DNA of 64,000 nucleotides from Chloroflexi bacterium 44-23 (GCA_001899005.1 MKUW01000013.1:186001-250000), one strand, 5' to 3'. Shown: positions 53,405-62,685, numbered from the stretch's first letter. Translations and numbers: made by a program. The notes: generated by a model not told the origin, from the letters alone.

Positions 53405-54358
53405 TTAACCATTTATTTTAAGGCCGGTCAGCCCTAAGTTCAACATGTGATCAAGCGTTGCCTGCCAAATTTTGCACAATGCTTGGGAAGCAGGTGCTTG
53501 AGGAAATTCTCTGGTCACCTGCGTACCCAGCCTGATTGCGCTTTGAATATGCGGATCGAAAGGTATTTCGCCGATTAATTTGATATTTTCCTGCCTGGCA
53601 AATTGTTGGATTTCCAGGCTGCCCTGCGGATAGAGGTCTGCTTTGTTGATACATAAAACGGTTGGTATTTTGAAATGTTTTAATGTTGCAAAAATGCGCT
53701 TGAGGTCATGCAAGCCTGCCATACCCGGTTCAGCTACGATTAAAGCCATGTCTGCACCCACACAGGCTGCGATCACCGGACAACCAATACCGGGTGGACC
53801 ATCGATGATCATTAATGGTGATTCAACGTGCTGAGCCCATTCTTGCGCTTTCTGTTTGATCAACGAGACCAATTTTCCTGAATTCTCTCTGCCTGGAAAG
53901 AGTTCAGCGTGAAAAATCATGCCGAATTTACCTTTTGATTGCAGCCAATTCCCTTCCAGTTGCTGGATCATGGCTATGGCGTTCTGCGGACAGGTGTAAA
54001 CACAGGCTGCACAACCATCACACGCGACCGGATCAACCCAATAGACCGTGTTATTTTGTGGATCTCGAAAGATGGCATCATAACGGCAAACACGAACACA
54101 ATCACCGCATCCCTCACATTTTTCTGAGCTAATCTCAGCCGTGGATGATCCCCAAAACTCATAGGTGGCCAGCGAATCTGTCTGTAAAATGAGATTCAAG
54201 TTGGCTGCATCAACATCGGCATCTACGACTGTCAAACGTTTTTCCTGATTGAGTGATTCGCTCAGATGGATGAAAGCTGCACTGATACTTGTCTTCCCGG
54301 TCCCACCTTTGCCGCTTAAAATTACCAATTGTGGCGTTTGTGCTCTTGTTATTAACAT
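53405..54358 (-). CDS. MinD-superfamily P-loop ATPase with inserted 2[4Fe-4S] ferredoxin domain (copy 2)
   Basis: 317 residues. Walker A GKGGTGKTSIS (residues 16-26), a ferredoxin insert with CEGCGDCVRVC and CDGCAACVYTC (two CxxCxxC...C clusters, residues about 80-130), Walker B-like MIIDGPPGIGCP, and a late LGEIPFDPHIQSAIRLG, matching the Mrp/NBP35-like MinD group. Such pairs are common in anaerobes and may carry or insert Fe-S clusters into target enzymes. It overlaps its paralogue by seven bases. Confidence 0.93.
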   Translation of the reverse strand: MLITRAQTPQLVILSGKGGTGKTSISAAFIHLSESLNQEKRLTVVDADVDAANLNLILQTDSLATYEFWGSSTAEISSEKCEGCGDCVRVCRYDAIFRDPQNNTVYWVDPVACDGCAACVYTCPQNAIAMIQQLEGNWLQSKGKFGMIFHAELFPGRENSGKLVSLIKQKAQEWAQHVESPLMIIDGPPGIGCPVIAACVGADMALIVAEPGMAGLHDLKRIFATLKHFKIPTVLCINKADLYPQGSLEIQQFARQENIKLIGEIPFDPHIQSAIRLGTQVTREFPQAPASQALCKIWQATLDHMLNLGLTGLKING

Positions 54359-55218
54359 ACTTGCTCCACAGCCAGAAAAGATTCAATAAAATCAAACATG
54401 GCGATGAAACGCTCCCTATACTCTGGCTGTAATTCAACTAAAGTACGGCCGGAGGCGATTCCGGCCGCTATGCTTTTATCAAATGGTATTTGCATCAAAA
54501 TTGGAATCTGTTTTTCAAGAATGAGCTGCTCAATGTCCGATTCATGCCCATCGGTGCGGTTAATGATTACACCTGCGGGTATTTTTAGATCCTTCAGGAT
54601 GCCAAAAATCTGCAGCAGATCATGTTTACCAAACGGACTTGGTTCGGTCACCAGGATTGCATAGTCGACTGCACGTAGTGTTTCCACTACAGAGCAGGAT
54701 GCACCGGGAGGTGCGTCCAGAATGACAACAGAATCCCGAGATAAACTCTTATATTTACGCATCTGGCGAATGATGGGAGTTGGCATGGGTTCGCTGATTT
54801 TTAAAACTCCGTGACAAAAATTGATTCCATCCGGTGTAATGCCACTTTCGATAATTCCAATCGGATTTGCTATTTCGGTGATGGCATCTTCTGGACAATT
54901 CCAGGTACAGCTTCCGCAGCCGTGACAGAGCTCCGGAAAAAGAACAATTTCATCAGCAGTTTGCGCGAGTGCATGAAATTGGCATACTTCTACACAACGG
55001 CCACAGAGGGTGCACAAGTTGGTATCAATCTGGGGAATGCGTATTATCGCATCTTTTTGAGTTTGGATGTCAGGGTGTAGAAATAGGTGACCGTTGGGAG
55101 CTTCAACATCACAATCCAGGTAATGAACCTTATGCGATCCAACCAGACTTTTGGCCAGACTGGTGGCAATAGTTGTTTTCCCGGTGCCGCCTTTTCCACT
55201 CGCTATCGCTATTTGCAT
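54352..55218 (-). CDS. MinD-superfamily P-loop ATPase with inserted 2[4Fe-4S] ferredoxin domain (copy 1)
   Basis: 288 residues. Walker A GKGGTGKTTIA (residues 8-18), ferredoxin insert with CTLCGRCVEVC and CHGCGSCTWNC (about 62-110), and VVILDAPPGASC with the switch DAPPG. Close paralogue of the downstream gene, and the two probably form a heterodimer as in other anaerobes. Together with the NifX-like gene 16 bases upstream this is a known three-gene arrangement of unknown exact function, thought to be Fe-S or metal-cofactor handling. Confidence 0.93.
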   Translation of the reverse strand: MQIAIASGKGGTGKTTIATSLAKSLVGSHKVHYLDCDVEAPNGHLFLHPDIQTQKDAIIRIPQIDTNLCTLCGRCVEVCQFHALAQTADEIVLFPELCHGCGSCTWNCPEDAITEIANPIGIIESGITPDGINFCHGVLKISEPMPTPIIRQMRKYKSLSRDSVVILDAPPGASCSVVETLRAVDYAILVTEPSPFGKHDLLQIFGILKDLKIPAGVIINRTDGHESDIEQLILEKQIPILMQIPFDKSIAAGIASGRTLVELQPEYRERFIAMFDFIESFLAVEQVC

Positions 55219-55234
55219 AAATCTCCTTACGCGA

Positions 55235-55576
55235 TTAAGGCTGGAAAACCGGTAAAAGACTCTGAGAAAACAATTCCATTGCCTTTTTTAATGAGTCTGC
55301 TGCACCGGTCAAAATGTACATTTCGATGTGAGCGGCTTTGAGAGCTCGGGAAGCATGCGGTCCAAAATCGCCGCTAATCACTGCATCCGCTTTCTGGTCA
55401 ATCACGAATTGAGCGGCAGCCACACCGGCACCGCCGGATTGATTCGCTCCTGGATTTGGAAAAGCTTGCCACTCGCCAGTGGCTGAATCTACTTTTATCA
55501 ACCATGCTGCCCGCCCAAAACGTTCATCCGGTGATCCTTCTAATTGGTTTGATTTGGCGGAGATGATTATTTTCAT
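55235..55576 (-). CDS. NifX/NifB-family iron-molybdenum cofactor-binding-like protein
   Basis: 113 residues from the ATG at 55576, which has AAAGGA; the longer frame has no ribosome binding site. Dinitrogenase Fe-Mo cofactor fold: KIIISAKSNQLEGSPDERFGRAAWLIKVD, then GAGVAAAQFVIDQKADAVISGDFGPHASRALK, typical of the stand-alone NifX-like family. There is no nitrogenase here, so a role in carrying Fe-S or Mo/W precursors to other enzymes is more likely. First gene of the leftward NifX - MinD - MinD operon. Confidence 0.9.
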   Translation of the reverse strand: MKIIISAKSNQLEGSPDERFGRAAWLIKVDSATGEWQAFPNPGANQSGGAGVAAAQFVIDQKADAVISGDFGPHASRALKAAHIEMYILTGAADSLKKAMELFSQSLLPVFQP

Positions 55577-55743
55577 AAAATATTCCTTTCTATTTTTCGA
55601 TGTCAGGCTGAAGCAGCGCCGGTAATTGCTCGGCAACTGGATGCGGGCCGTAACTTTGAGATTGGATTCTAAAGCTCTTCACTTTGTGGAGTGGATTTAT
55701 CAAAGATTGATAACCTTTCATGTATTCCGGTCATTTTGTCAGT

Positions 55744-55758
55744 TAACATATTATGTTA
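55744..55758. promoter_or_regulatory. candidate operator TAACATATTATGTTA
   Basis: A perfect 6-bp dyad around ATT. Shared 11-base core ACATATTATGT with 55932-55942. Position suits a regulator of the flanking divergent operons (metal or oxygen response is a guess). Confidence 0.35.
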
Positions 55759-55931
55759 CCTAAAGGTTTCTCCACGAAGGCACTGAAGATCTTAATTCAC
55801 TCTTTTATCGAGATCAGCATTCCTGAATGGTTGGCGATTTTCAGAGCTTGTTTTGGTCTTTTTTCATGAAACTCACATGAGAATCCTATTTGATTGAGAT
55901 CATTATCTATATGTGCAATAAATGACGAAAG

Positions 55932-55942
55932 ACATATTATGT
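55932..55942. promoter_or_regulatory. candidate operator, second ACATATTATGT
   Basis: Second copy of the 11-base palindrome, followed by AATTTATATATG. Confidence 0.3.
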
Positions 55943-56211
55943 AATTTATATATGACTCTTCAATAATTGTACCTCAATTTACTTTAGAGCAGGCGCATGT
56001 AGCGTTTTGACAACCTGCAACTAACGATGTTCAGCAATCAATCTTCCCAAAGTCAATATTTTGCCTTTACTAATACTTGTGTCCTATTTATAATTACTCA
56101 ATAAATGAGTAGTCAAAAACGGAGTAGGTGCGTTGGCAATCTCTTAATTAATCAATCTTGAAACTTGCTGAACCGATACCTGTTCATAAATTAAATTTTG
56201 AAGGAGAAGAA

Positions 56212-57414
56212 ATGAAAAATCACGGAATTCTCGTTCTTTTTGTTTTATCAATCATGCTCTTGAATGCAGCATGCAGCCCTCAGACTGCCACAGTGACCCC
56301 CAGCCAAGCAGCCGTAACTCAGGTACCTGCCGAACCCACACTTGTGAGCAAATCGCCGGAGTCAATGGCTACTGAACCAGTTGAGGCTGGTGGACAAACC
56401 ATTCCAGAGGTAAATCAGTCTTTCACTGTCAGCGATGCCCTCGGCCGTGAAATCACCTTTGATAAAATCCCCGAAAGAATCGTGTTGGTGGGTAAAGCGC
56501 TATTTATGGTGGCAGACGCCATTTATCTCTTTCCCGAAGCGGGGCAGCGCATTGTGGCGTTGGGTTCCGCCTCGCAAGGTAGCGCCGAATTTCTACCGGT
56601 TATCGACCCTAATTTTAAAGATAAAATCCATTTGGAATCGGAAGTGGGCCCGGAACAGATCGCTGCTGTCCAACCGGATTGTGTTATTTTGAAAAGCAGT
56701 AATGCGGAGAAGTTAGGAACTCCTTTGGAAATTCTTGGAATTCCGGTGGTTTATCTTGATTTTGAGACCCCGGAGCAATACCAACGTGACTTAATGACCT
56801 TGGGGCAGTTATTTAACAACCCGGAGCGGGCAAAATTTTTGGATGATTATTATCAAAGTAAATTCGCCCAGATAAAATCAGTTACTTCATCTTTGGCTGA
56901 AACTGATAAGCCAAAAACGCTGATCCTCTATTACTCCGATAAAGACGGCGCAGTCGCTTTTAATGTGCCACCTTTAAGTTGGATGCAAACTATTCAGGTG
57001 GAAGCAGCCGGTGGATATCCAGTTTGGAAAGACGCCAATCTGACCCAGGGATGGTCGAAGGTTACCTTGGAACAAATTGCTGCTTGGAATCCGGAGTATA
57101 TTTTTGTCGTTTCCTATGCCAAACCAGCAGTAGATGTTGTTGACATCCTTAAGGCAGATCCCCAGTGGCAGCAACTGGAAGCGGTTAAAAATAATAAACT
57201 CTATCCTTTTGCTAGCGATGTTTATAGTTGGGATCAACCAGATACACGCTGGATTCTTGGATTAACATGGTTATCAGGAATTTTGCACCCGGATCTTTTC
57301 CCTGAATTGGATATAATTGGACAAACACAAGAATTTTACCAGGATTTATATGGAATTGATCAAGCGACCTTTCAAGAACAACTTGAACCTATGTTGCGAG
57401 TTGGCATGAATTGA
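56212..57414 (+). CDS. FecB/BtuF-like metal-chelate-binding lipoprotein
   Basis: 400 residues from the ATG at 56212 with AAGGAG (56201-56206); the longer frame from TTG 56158 is not needed. Lipobox LLNAAC (Cys21), Thr/Pro/Ala-rich linker, and a class-III (helical-backbone) binding domain: DALGREITFDKIPERIVLVG then IAAVQPDCVILKSS, and LDDYYQSKFAQI. Ligand could be a siderophore, heme, cobalamin or an oxyanion such as molybdate; the eye cannot tell. First gene of a four-gene operon. Confidence 0.9.
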   Translation: MKNHGILVLFVLSIMLLNAACSPQTATVTPSQAAVTQVPAEPTLVSKSPESMATEPVEAGGQTIPEVNQSFTVSDALGREITFDKIPERIVLVGKALFMVADAIYLFPEAGQRIVALGSASQGSAEFLPVIDPNFKDKIHLESEVGPEQIAAVQPDCVILKSSNAEKLGTPLEILGIPVVYLDFETPEQYQRDLMTLGQLFNNPERAKFLDDYYQSKFAQIKSVTSSLAETDKPKTLILYYSDKDGAVAFNVPPLSWMQTIQVEAAGGYPVWKDANLTQGWSKVTLEQIAAWNPEYIFVVSYAKPAVDVVDILKADPQWQQLEAVKNNKLYPFASDVYSWDQPDTRWILGLTWLSGILHPDLFPELDIIGQTQEFYQDLYGIDQATFQEQLEPMLRVGMN

Positions 57415-58445
57415 ACTCAGACCAGGTTGTGAATGGAATAAATTCCTCGAATAACAAGATCAGCCGCAGGCAAGCGTTGTGGTGGCTGACCTTGTTATTA
57501 TTTCTGGTCCTCGGTTTTTCATTTTTTCTCGGACGCTATCCCAGTCCTGGATTCATTAAGATTGAACGCCTTATGAACGATTCCCTGGCGCAATCATTGG
57601 TTTTTAATTTGCGGCTTCCTCGCCTGTTGACAGCCGCGCTGCTGGGAATGGCACTTTCAGCCGCCGGTGTCATTTTTCAAATGATTTTTGGCAACCCGTT
57701 AGTAGAGCCTGGATTTCTGGGTGTCTCGCAAGGAGCATCATTTGGTGCTGCCTTGAGCATTATTTTCTTTACCCAATCTGCCTGGGCAGTGCAGACATCT
57801 GCAGCCATATTTGCTTTCCTGGGACTTGGATTTTCCTATTTCCTTGCTCGCCGCGTACATTATGGTGGCTGGGTATTGCGATTGATTTTGGCTGGTATTG
57901 CGGTTTCTGCGTTATTTTCCGCAGGGTTGGGTGTATTGAAATATACAGCAGATCCTTTAAGCCAATTGCAAGAAATTACATTTTGGTTGTTGGGAGGTTT
58001 GTGGGGGTTAACCTGGCCCAAATTCTTATCCATTTTGCCTGCTGTGTTTATTGGATTGTTTATTGCTTACCGCATGCGCTGGCGTTTGAATCTGCTTTCA
58101 CTCAATGATGAGACTGCCTTTTCGCTGGGTGCTGCCCCGGGCCGTGAGCGTACACTCGTACTGGTGGCCGCAGTTATAGCCACTTCAGCGGTTATTTCTG
58201 TCGCTGGCATGGTCAGTTGGGTTGGGTTGATCATTCCGCATATCAGCCGGCGCCTGTTTGGCGCGGATGCACGCTTTGTTTTACCCGGCTCAATGTTGAT
58301 TGGTGCTGCTTTTACTATTCTGTGTGACGATCTTGCTCGTGTTTTGTTTGCCGGTGAAATACCTCTGGGTATTCTTACATCATTAATTGGAGCTGCTATT
58401 TTTATGGGTTTGATGATCCAAAAGCGCGTTTTGGTGCAAAGATGA
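57411..58445 (+). CDS. FecCD/BtuC-like ABC permease
   Basis: 344 residues, about nine to ten helices, with the FecCD family landmarks: RLPRLLTAALLGMALSAAGVIFQ, GNPLVEPGFLGVSQGASFGA, GLIIPHISRRLFGADARFVLP, and closing EIPLGILTSLIGAAIFMGLMI. Start TTG at 57411 overlaps the previous stop by four bases (TTGA); GTG at 57429 is an alternative. Confidence 0.93.
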   Translation: MNSDQVVNGINSSNNKISRRQALWWLTLLLFLVLGFSFFLGRYPSPGFIKIERLMNDSLAQSLVFNLRLPRLLTAALLGMALSAAGVIFQMIFGNPLVEPGFLGVSQGASFGAALSIIFFTQSAWAVQTSAAIFAFLGLGFSYFLARRVHYGGWVLRLILAGIAVSALFSAGLGVLKYTADPLSQLQEITFWLLGGLWGLTWPKFLSILPAVFIGLFIAYRMRWRLNLLSLNDETAFSLGAAPGRERTLVLVAAVIATSAVISVAGMVSWVGLIIPHISRRLFGADARFVLPGSMLIGAAFTILCDDLARVLFAGEIPLGILTSLIGAAIFMGLMIQKRVLVQR

Positions 58446-59221
58446 CCACGGCAGCCTTATTAAATTTCAACCAGATTAAATTTACCTACCCAATCGGTAA
58501 ATCTGCTGTGATGGAATCACTGGACCTCGAAATTCTTTCAGGGACGGTGACGGCAATATTAGGCCCGAATGGTGCTGGGAAGACAACATTGCTGCACCTG
58601 GCGCAAGGATGGTTAAAACCACAACATGGACAAATTTTACTCAACCAGCAGGCGTTATCAAGCTTTAGCCGGCGTTCTCTGGGGCAATGGATAGGGCTGG
58701 TTCCGCAAGCTGAACACATTCCGTTTGAATATTCTTTGCTGGAATTTGTGCTGCTCGGTCGGGCTCCACACATGGCACCACTGGCCATGCCAGCACAGGC
58801 CGATTACGAAATCGCCATCGAAGCATTACGGCAGGTTGGCATGTATGAATTGCAAGAACGCTCGATATTAAGTCTTAGCGGTGGTGAAAGACAATTGGTG
58901 TTGGTTGCGCGTGCTCTGGCACAGCAGCCCAAATTGCTGCTTTTAGATGAACCAACTTCACACCTGGATTTGAGTAACAAAGGGCGCCTGCTCAATCTTT
59001 TGCGGGAATTATTAGCAAAAGATGTAACCATCTTATTCACCACACATGAACCTGAAGTTGCATCGGCTTTGGCCACACAATTGGTGCTGATGAAAAAAGG
59101 TGAGATTTTAAAAACAGGACCGTTTTCAGATGTCTTTACTAGCGACAATCTTTCTGAACTATACCAATTACCAGTATCAGTGGCTGATATCTCTGGAAGA
59201 AAAGTTGCTTTATGGGCGTAA
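58442..59221 (+). CDS. FecE/BtuD-like ABC ATPase
   Basis: 259 residues. Walker A GPNGAGKTTLL, Q-loop GLVPQAEH, signature LSGGERQLVLVARAL, Walker B LLLLDEPTSHLD, H-loop FTTHEPEVA. Drives the permease at 57411. Overlaps neighbours by 4 and 10 bases, so the operon is tightly coupled. Confidence 0.94.
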   Translation: MTTAALLNFNQIKFTYPIGKSAVMESLDLEILSGTVTAILGPNGAGKTTLLHLAQGWLKPQHGQILLNQQALSSFSRRSLGQWIGLVPQAEHIPFEYSLLEFVLLGRAPHMAPLAMPAQADYEIAIEALRQVGMYELQERSILSLSGGERQLVLVARALAQQPKLLLLDEPTSHLDLSNKGRLLNLLRELLAKDVTILFTTHEPEVASALATQLVLMKKGEILKTGPFSDVFTSDNLSELYQLPVSVADISGRKVALWA

Positions 59222-59745
59222 TAGAGACACCTCTGGATTTGCTGAAGTATTATCATGCAGCAGCGCGCGGTACAATCCTGGTTATTAGTGGTTGGCGTGG
59301 GGTGGGGAAAAGCAGATATTGCCAGCAAGCCGTTATGCAGTTCTGCCAGGCTGGGATAAAAGTATCAGGAATACTTTCACCGGCTCGCTTTGAAGATGGG
59401 CATAAAACGGGCATATTTTCACAGGACATAGCCAGTGGAGAAACTCAGTTGCTTGCAAGCACAATCAAGCAAGAAATTATTGGCGTACGCCTCGGCCCTT
59501 ATTTTTTTGATGCAGACGTGGTTAAATGGTCAGATGAATGTATCCGTAGAATTGAAAGCGGTGATCTGGTGGTCATTGATGAGCTAGGTTTTCTCGAATT
59601 TGACCGGCAGGATGGATTGGTTTCAAGCTTCGAAGTATTACGTAAGAAGCATTACCAGCTTGCAATGGTGGTTATACGTCCCGAATGTGTGGCAGCATTT
59701 TCAAAAATGAGCTTTGACTTCGATCTGATTGAGATTGATGCTTGA
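59212..59745 (+). CDS. THEP1-like P-loop nucleoside-triphosphatase
   Basis: 177 residues. Walker A GWRGVGKSRYC (residues 29-39), GIKVSGILSPARFEDGHKTG, Walker B LVVIDELGFLE near 119-129, all as in NTPase_1/THEP1. Overlaps the ATPase by 10 bases, unusual for an importer operon. Related THEP1/DUF2478 NTPases occur next to molybdate or tungstate genes, which would favour Mo/W uptake here over iron; this is an inference. Confidence 0.82.
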   Translation: MGVIETPLDLLKYYHAAARGTILVISGWRGVGKSRYCQQAVMQFCQAGIKVSGILSPARFEDGHKTGIFSQDIASGETQLLASTIKQEIIGVRLGPYFFDADVVKWSDECIRRIESGDLVVIDELGFLEFDRQDGLVSSFEVLRKKHYQLAMVVIRPECVAAFSKMSFDFDLIEIDA

Positions 59746-61161
59746 AAGTATTTTCCGTTCCAATGAATGTCCAGATCTTCTTCCAATCATTGATCATTTT
59801 GGGATAGGATTGGAAGGTTTAATGCCAGTAATTATATGAATATTCAAGCTTCAAGGTACAAGGCCAGGCAATCTATGACTGATAAGTTCTAATTTGATGA
59901 AATATTTCTATATTGATTCTTTAATTGAAACCGATGACAACTGATTGATTTATATCATTACGCGCTTCGGCTATACCATCGAAAGGCGGTATTAGGGGAT
60001 GAAATAACATTGCTCAATGCAAGCGAGTCGTAGGGTGTGTTTGTAACGCGCAACATCTTAATGTTATCAATAATTGGCGCATGGGCGAAGCATCCGCGCT
60101 GGGTGTGTTTTTTCAGGACAGAATGGTTTCCCGGATGCTTCGCCCTTACGAAAGATCTCATGCGAAATAGACATCATGCCCCTCGGAAGGAAAGCCATTG
60201 ACTTTTTTTCTCAAGTAAGTTCGTAACGCACCAAACTATCACTGCTTTTTGTTATGAGCAGATTCGGCTATACCGCCGAAAGGCGGTAATAGGAGATGAA
60301 ATAACATTGCTCAATACAGACGAGTCGTAGGGTGTGTTTGTAACGCGATACATCATTATGTTATCAATAATTGGCGCATGGGCGAAGCGTCCGCGATGGG
60401 TGAGTTTTTACAGGATGGGATGGTTCCCCGGATGCTTCGCCCTTACGAAAGATCTCATGCGAAATAGACATCATGCCCCTCGGAAGGAAAGCCATTGACT
60501 TTTTTTCTCAAGTAAGTTCGTAACGCACCAAACTATCACTGCTTTTTGTTATGAGCAGATTCGGCTATACCGCCGAAAGGCGGTAATAGGAGATGAAATA
60601 ACATTGCTCAATACAGACGAGTCGTAGGGTGTGTTTGTAACGCGATACATCATTATGTTATCAATAATTGGCGCATGGGCGAAGCGTCCGCGATGGGTGA
60701 GTTTTTACAGGATGGGATGGTTCCCCGGATGCTTCGCCCTTACGAAAGATCTCACGCGTAAGAATCATGATACCCCAAGGGGAGTTTATTGAGCAGAAAC
60801 TGTTTGTTCATTTTACGAAATTATATTTGAAGAGTATCTCTTATTGTTTAATGCATTTAGAGAATAAATTTAATGCTCGGTTTGTTCCGGAACCTGCTTT
60901 TCAGGCAGGACAAACTAATGATAAACTTAACCCTATGAATGATAAGAAGAATCTTGCAGAAGGTATGCAAGAATTAAGTGCGGATGACTCATTATCCTTT
61001 ACCTATCTTCTCGTTTATGAATTATTTCCAACTGCTTTCTAAATGGTTCCAATGCGCGCTGGATAGATTCTTTAATAATTACAACATAATTAATCACTGA
61101 AACTAGCAGCGATATGGCCGGATAATTAGTTTTACTTCAATGCAGATTTCTATGGAAAGTT
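59746..61161. other. 1.4-kb gene-free region with tandem repeat array
   Basis: Mostly the repeat X array (59912-60778). The frame at 60767-61042 begins inside the last repeat and has no ribosome binding site, so it is not accepted. 61045-61161 is AT-rich leader for the BMP transporter. Confidence 0.55.
59912..60778 (+). repeat. interspersed repeat X, tandem array of three 297-bp units
   Basis: Left end TTGATTCTTTAATTGAAACC at 59912. Units anchored at TTCGGCTATACC start at 59966, 60263 and 60560 (period exactly 297 twice). Each has the small hairpin, GTAGGGTGTGTTTGTAACGCG, and a 63-bp core (first 60083-60145). Units 2 and 3 look identical for almost 200 bases and the unit 1-2 and 2-3 junctions are the same, so duplication is recent. 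Confidence 0.85.
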
Positions 61162-62685
61162 ATGCTCATGGCAGAAGAATCCCACATTACGTTTCGTAAT
61201 ATCACCAAGACCTTTCCCGGGGTTCTGGCTCTAAGGAATATCAATTTAGAGATTAAACATGGCCAGATTCATGCGCTGTTAGGAGAAAACGGCGCTGGTA
61301 AATCTACGTTGATGAATATTCTGTACGGTTTATACCACCAGGATAGTGGGGAAATTTTCCTGGATGGCGAAAAATACGCGCTTAATACGCCCAAGAATGC
61401 CACTGCGCATGGCATAGGCATGATCCACCAACATTTTATGTTAATTCCGAACTTTACGATTCTAGAAAATATCATGCTAGGTCAAACTTCACCAAAGCCA
61501 CCTAAACTGGAAAAAGATTATTTTCGAAAAGAAATTTTAAAAGTTTCAGCAAAATTTGGCATTGAAGTTGATCTCGACTTATTGGTGGAAGAAGTCAGTG
61601 TTGGCATGCAGCAAAAGGTCGAAATATTAAAGGCCCTTTACAAGGGAGCAAAACTGTTAATCCTGGATGAGCCAACATCCGTTTTAACTCCTCAAGAGAG
61701 TCAGGAGTTATTCAAAATGCTGCACGACCTCAATAACAAAGGCACGACGATTATTTTCATCTCACATAAGTTAAATGAAGTAATGCAAATTAGTGATACG
61801 ATTTCAGTTCTACGTGATGGCGAAGTCGTTGCCACATTACCTAAAAGCCAAACTTCGCAAGAAGAATTGTCGCGATTGATGGTAGGGCGGAATGTGAACA
61901 ATAAATATGATAAAGCCAGCGAACCTATCGGAGAAGAAATCTTTCGGATTGACAATATCAGTCTGCATGACCCTCACAACAAAGGCCGCTTTCTATTGAA
62001 GGATATATCCATACAGATTTCTAAAGGAGAAATTGTTGGGATTGCAGGGGTTGATCAGAATGGGCAGGAAGAATTGGCCGAAATTATCTGCGCCTTACGT
62101 GCAGCGACCTTCGGCAACCTTTATATGTGCAGACATGATGTAACCAATTCAACTACTCGCCAACTAATCGAACTTGGTCTTTCATTTATCCCGTCCGACC
62201 GCAGAAATCAGGGTCTGGTAATGGATTTTTCAATAGCCGAAAATACAATTCTGGAAACACACTATCAAAAGCCTTTTACACGAGGTTTTTCATTACAACC
62301 TCAGGTTATTTCCGATTATGCTGAAATGATAGTCAAAGAATATGACGTTCGCACGCCAAGTATCAATGTACCGGTCAAAAACCTTTCGGGTGGCAATCAG
62401 CAAAAAGTTATTATTGGACGAGAACTTTCCAGAAATACGCGCTTTCTACTGGTGATGCAACCTACCATGGGACTGGATGTGGGCGCAATTGAATTTGTTC
62501 ACCAACGATTACTGAAAGCCCGCCAGGGAGGCATGGCGATTTTGATGATTTCTACTGATCTCGAGGAAGTCCGTAAGTTATCCGATCGTATTTTAGTAAT
62601 GTATGAGGGGAAAATTATTGGACAGGCTGATTCCACTACGAGTATAGAAAAAATTGGCATGATGATGGCGGGATTTTTTCAATAA
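61162..62685 (+). CDS. BMP-type nucleoside/sugar ABC transporter ATP-binding protein (two NBDs)
   Basis: 507 residues with two ATPase halves. First: Walker A GENGAGKST, signature VSVGMQQKVEIL (variant), Walker B LLILDEPTSVLTP. Second: degenerate Walker A GVDQNGQEE, signature LSGGNQQKVIIGREL, and LLVMQPTMGLDVGA in place of a normal Walker B. This asymmetric design is normal for the RbsA/YufO/PrnA group. Start ATG at 61162 or 61168. First gene of an operon with the BMP lipoprotein and a permease. Confidence 0.92.
   Translation: MLMAEESHITFRNITKTFPGVLALRNINLEIKHGQIHALLGENGAGKSTLMNILYGLYHQDSGEIFLDGEKYALNTPKNATAHGIGMIHQHFMLIPNFTILENIMLGQTSPKPPKLEKDYFRKEILKVSAKFGIEVDLDLLVEEVSVGMQQKVEILKALYKGAKLLILDEPTSVLTPQESQELFKMLHDLNNKGTTIIFISHKLNEVMQISDTISVLRDGEVVATLPKSQTSQEELSRLMVGRNVNNKYDKASEPIGEEIFRIDNISLHDPHNKGRFLLKDISIQISKGEIVGIAGVDQNGQEELAEIICALRAATFGNLYMCRHDVTNSTTRQLIELGLSFIPSDRRNQGLVMDFSIAENTILETHYQKPFTRGFSLQPQVISDYAEMIVKEYDVRTPSINVPVKNLSGGNQQKVIIGRELSRNTRFLLVMQPTMGLDVGAIEFVHQRLLKARQGGMAILMISTDLEEVRKLSDRILVMYEGKIIGQADSTTSIEKIGMMMAGFFQ

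Larger units (their letters stand above)
55577..56211. other. 635-base divergent region with paired palindromes
   Basis: Between the NifX-like operon and the FecBCD-type operon. Two copies of ACATATTATGT occur at 55747-55757 and 55932-55942, the first extended to TAACATATTATGTTA. No ORF. Confidence 0.45.

Noticed and set aside
59912..60778. Insertion sequence with transposase
   Set aside because: No open frame of transposase size or motif lies in or beside any repeat X copy; only non-coding elements are present.
60767..61042. Frame of 91 codons after the repeat array
   Set aside because: Its start lies within the last repeat unit, there is no Shine-Dalgarno sequence, and no family is recognised.
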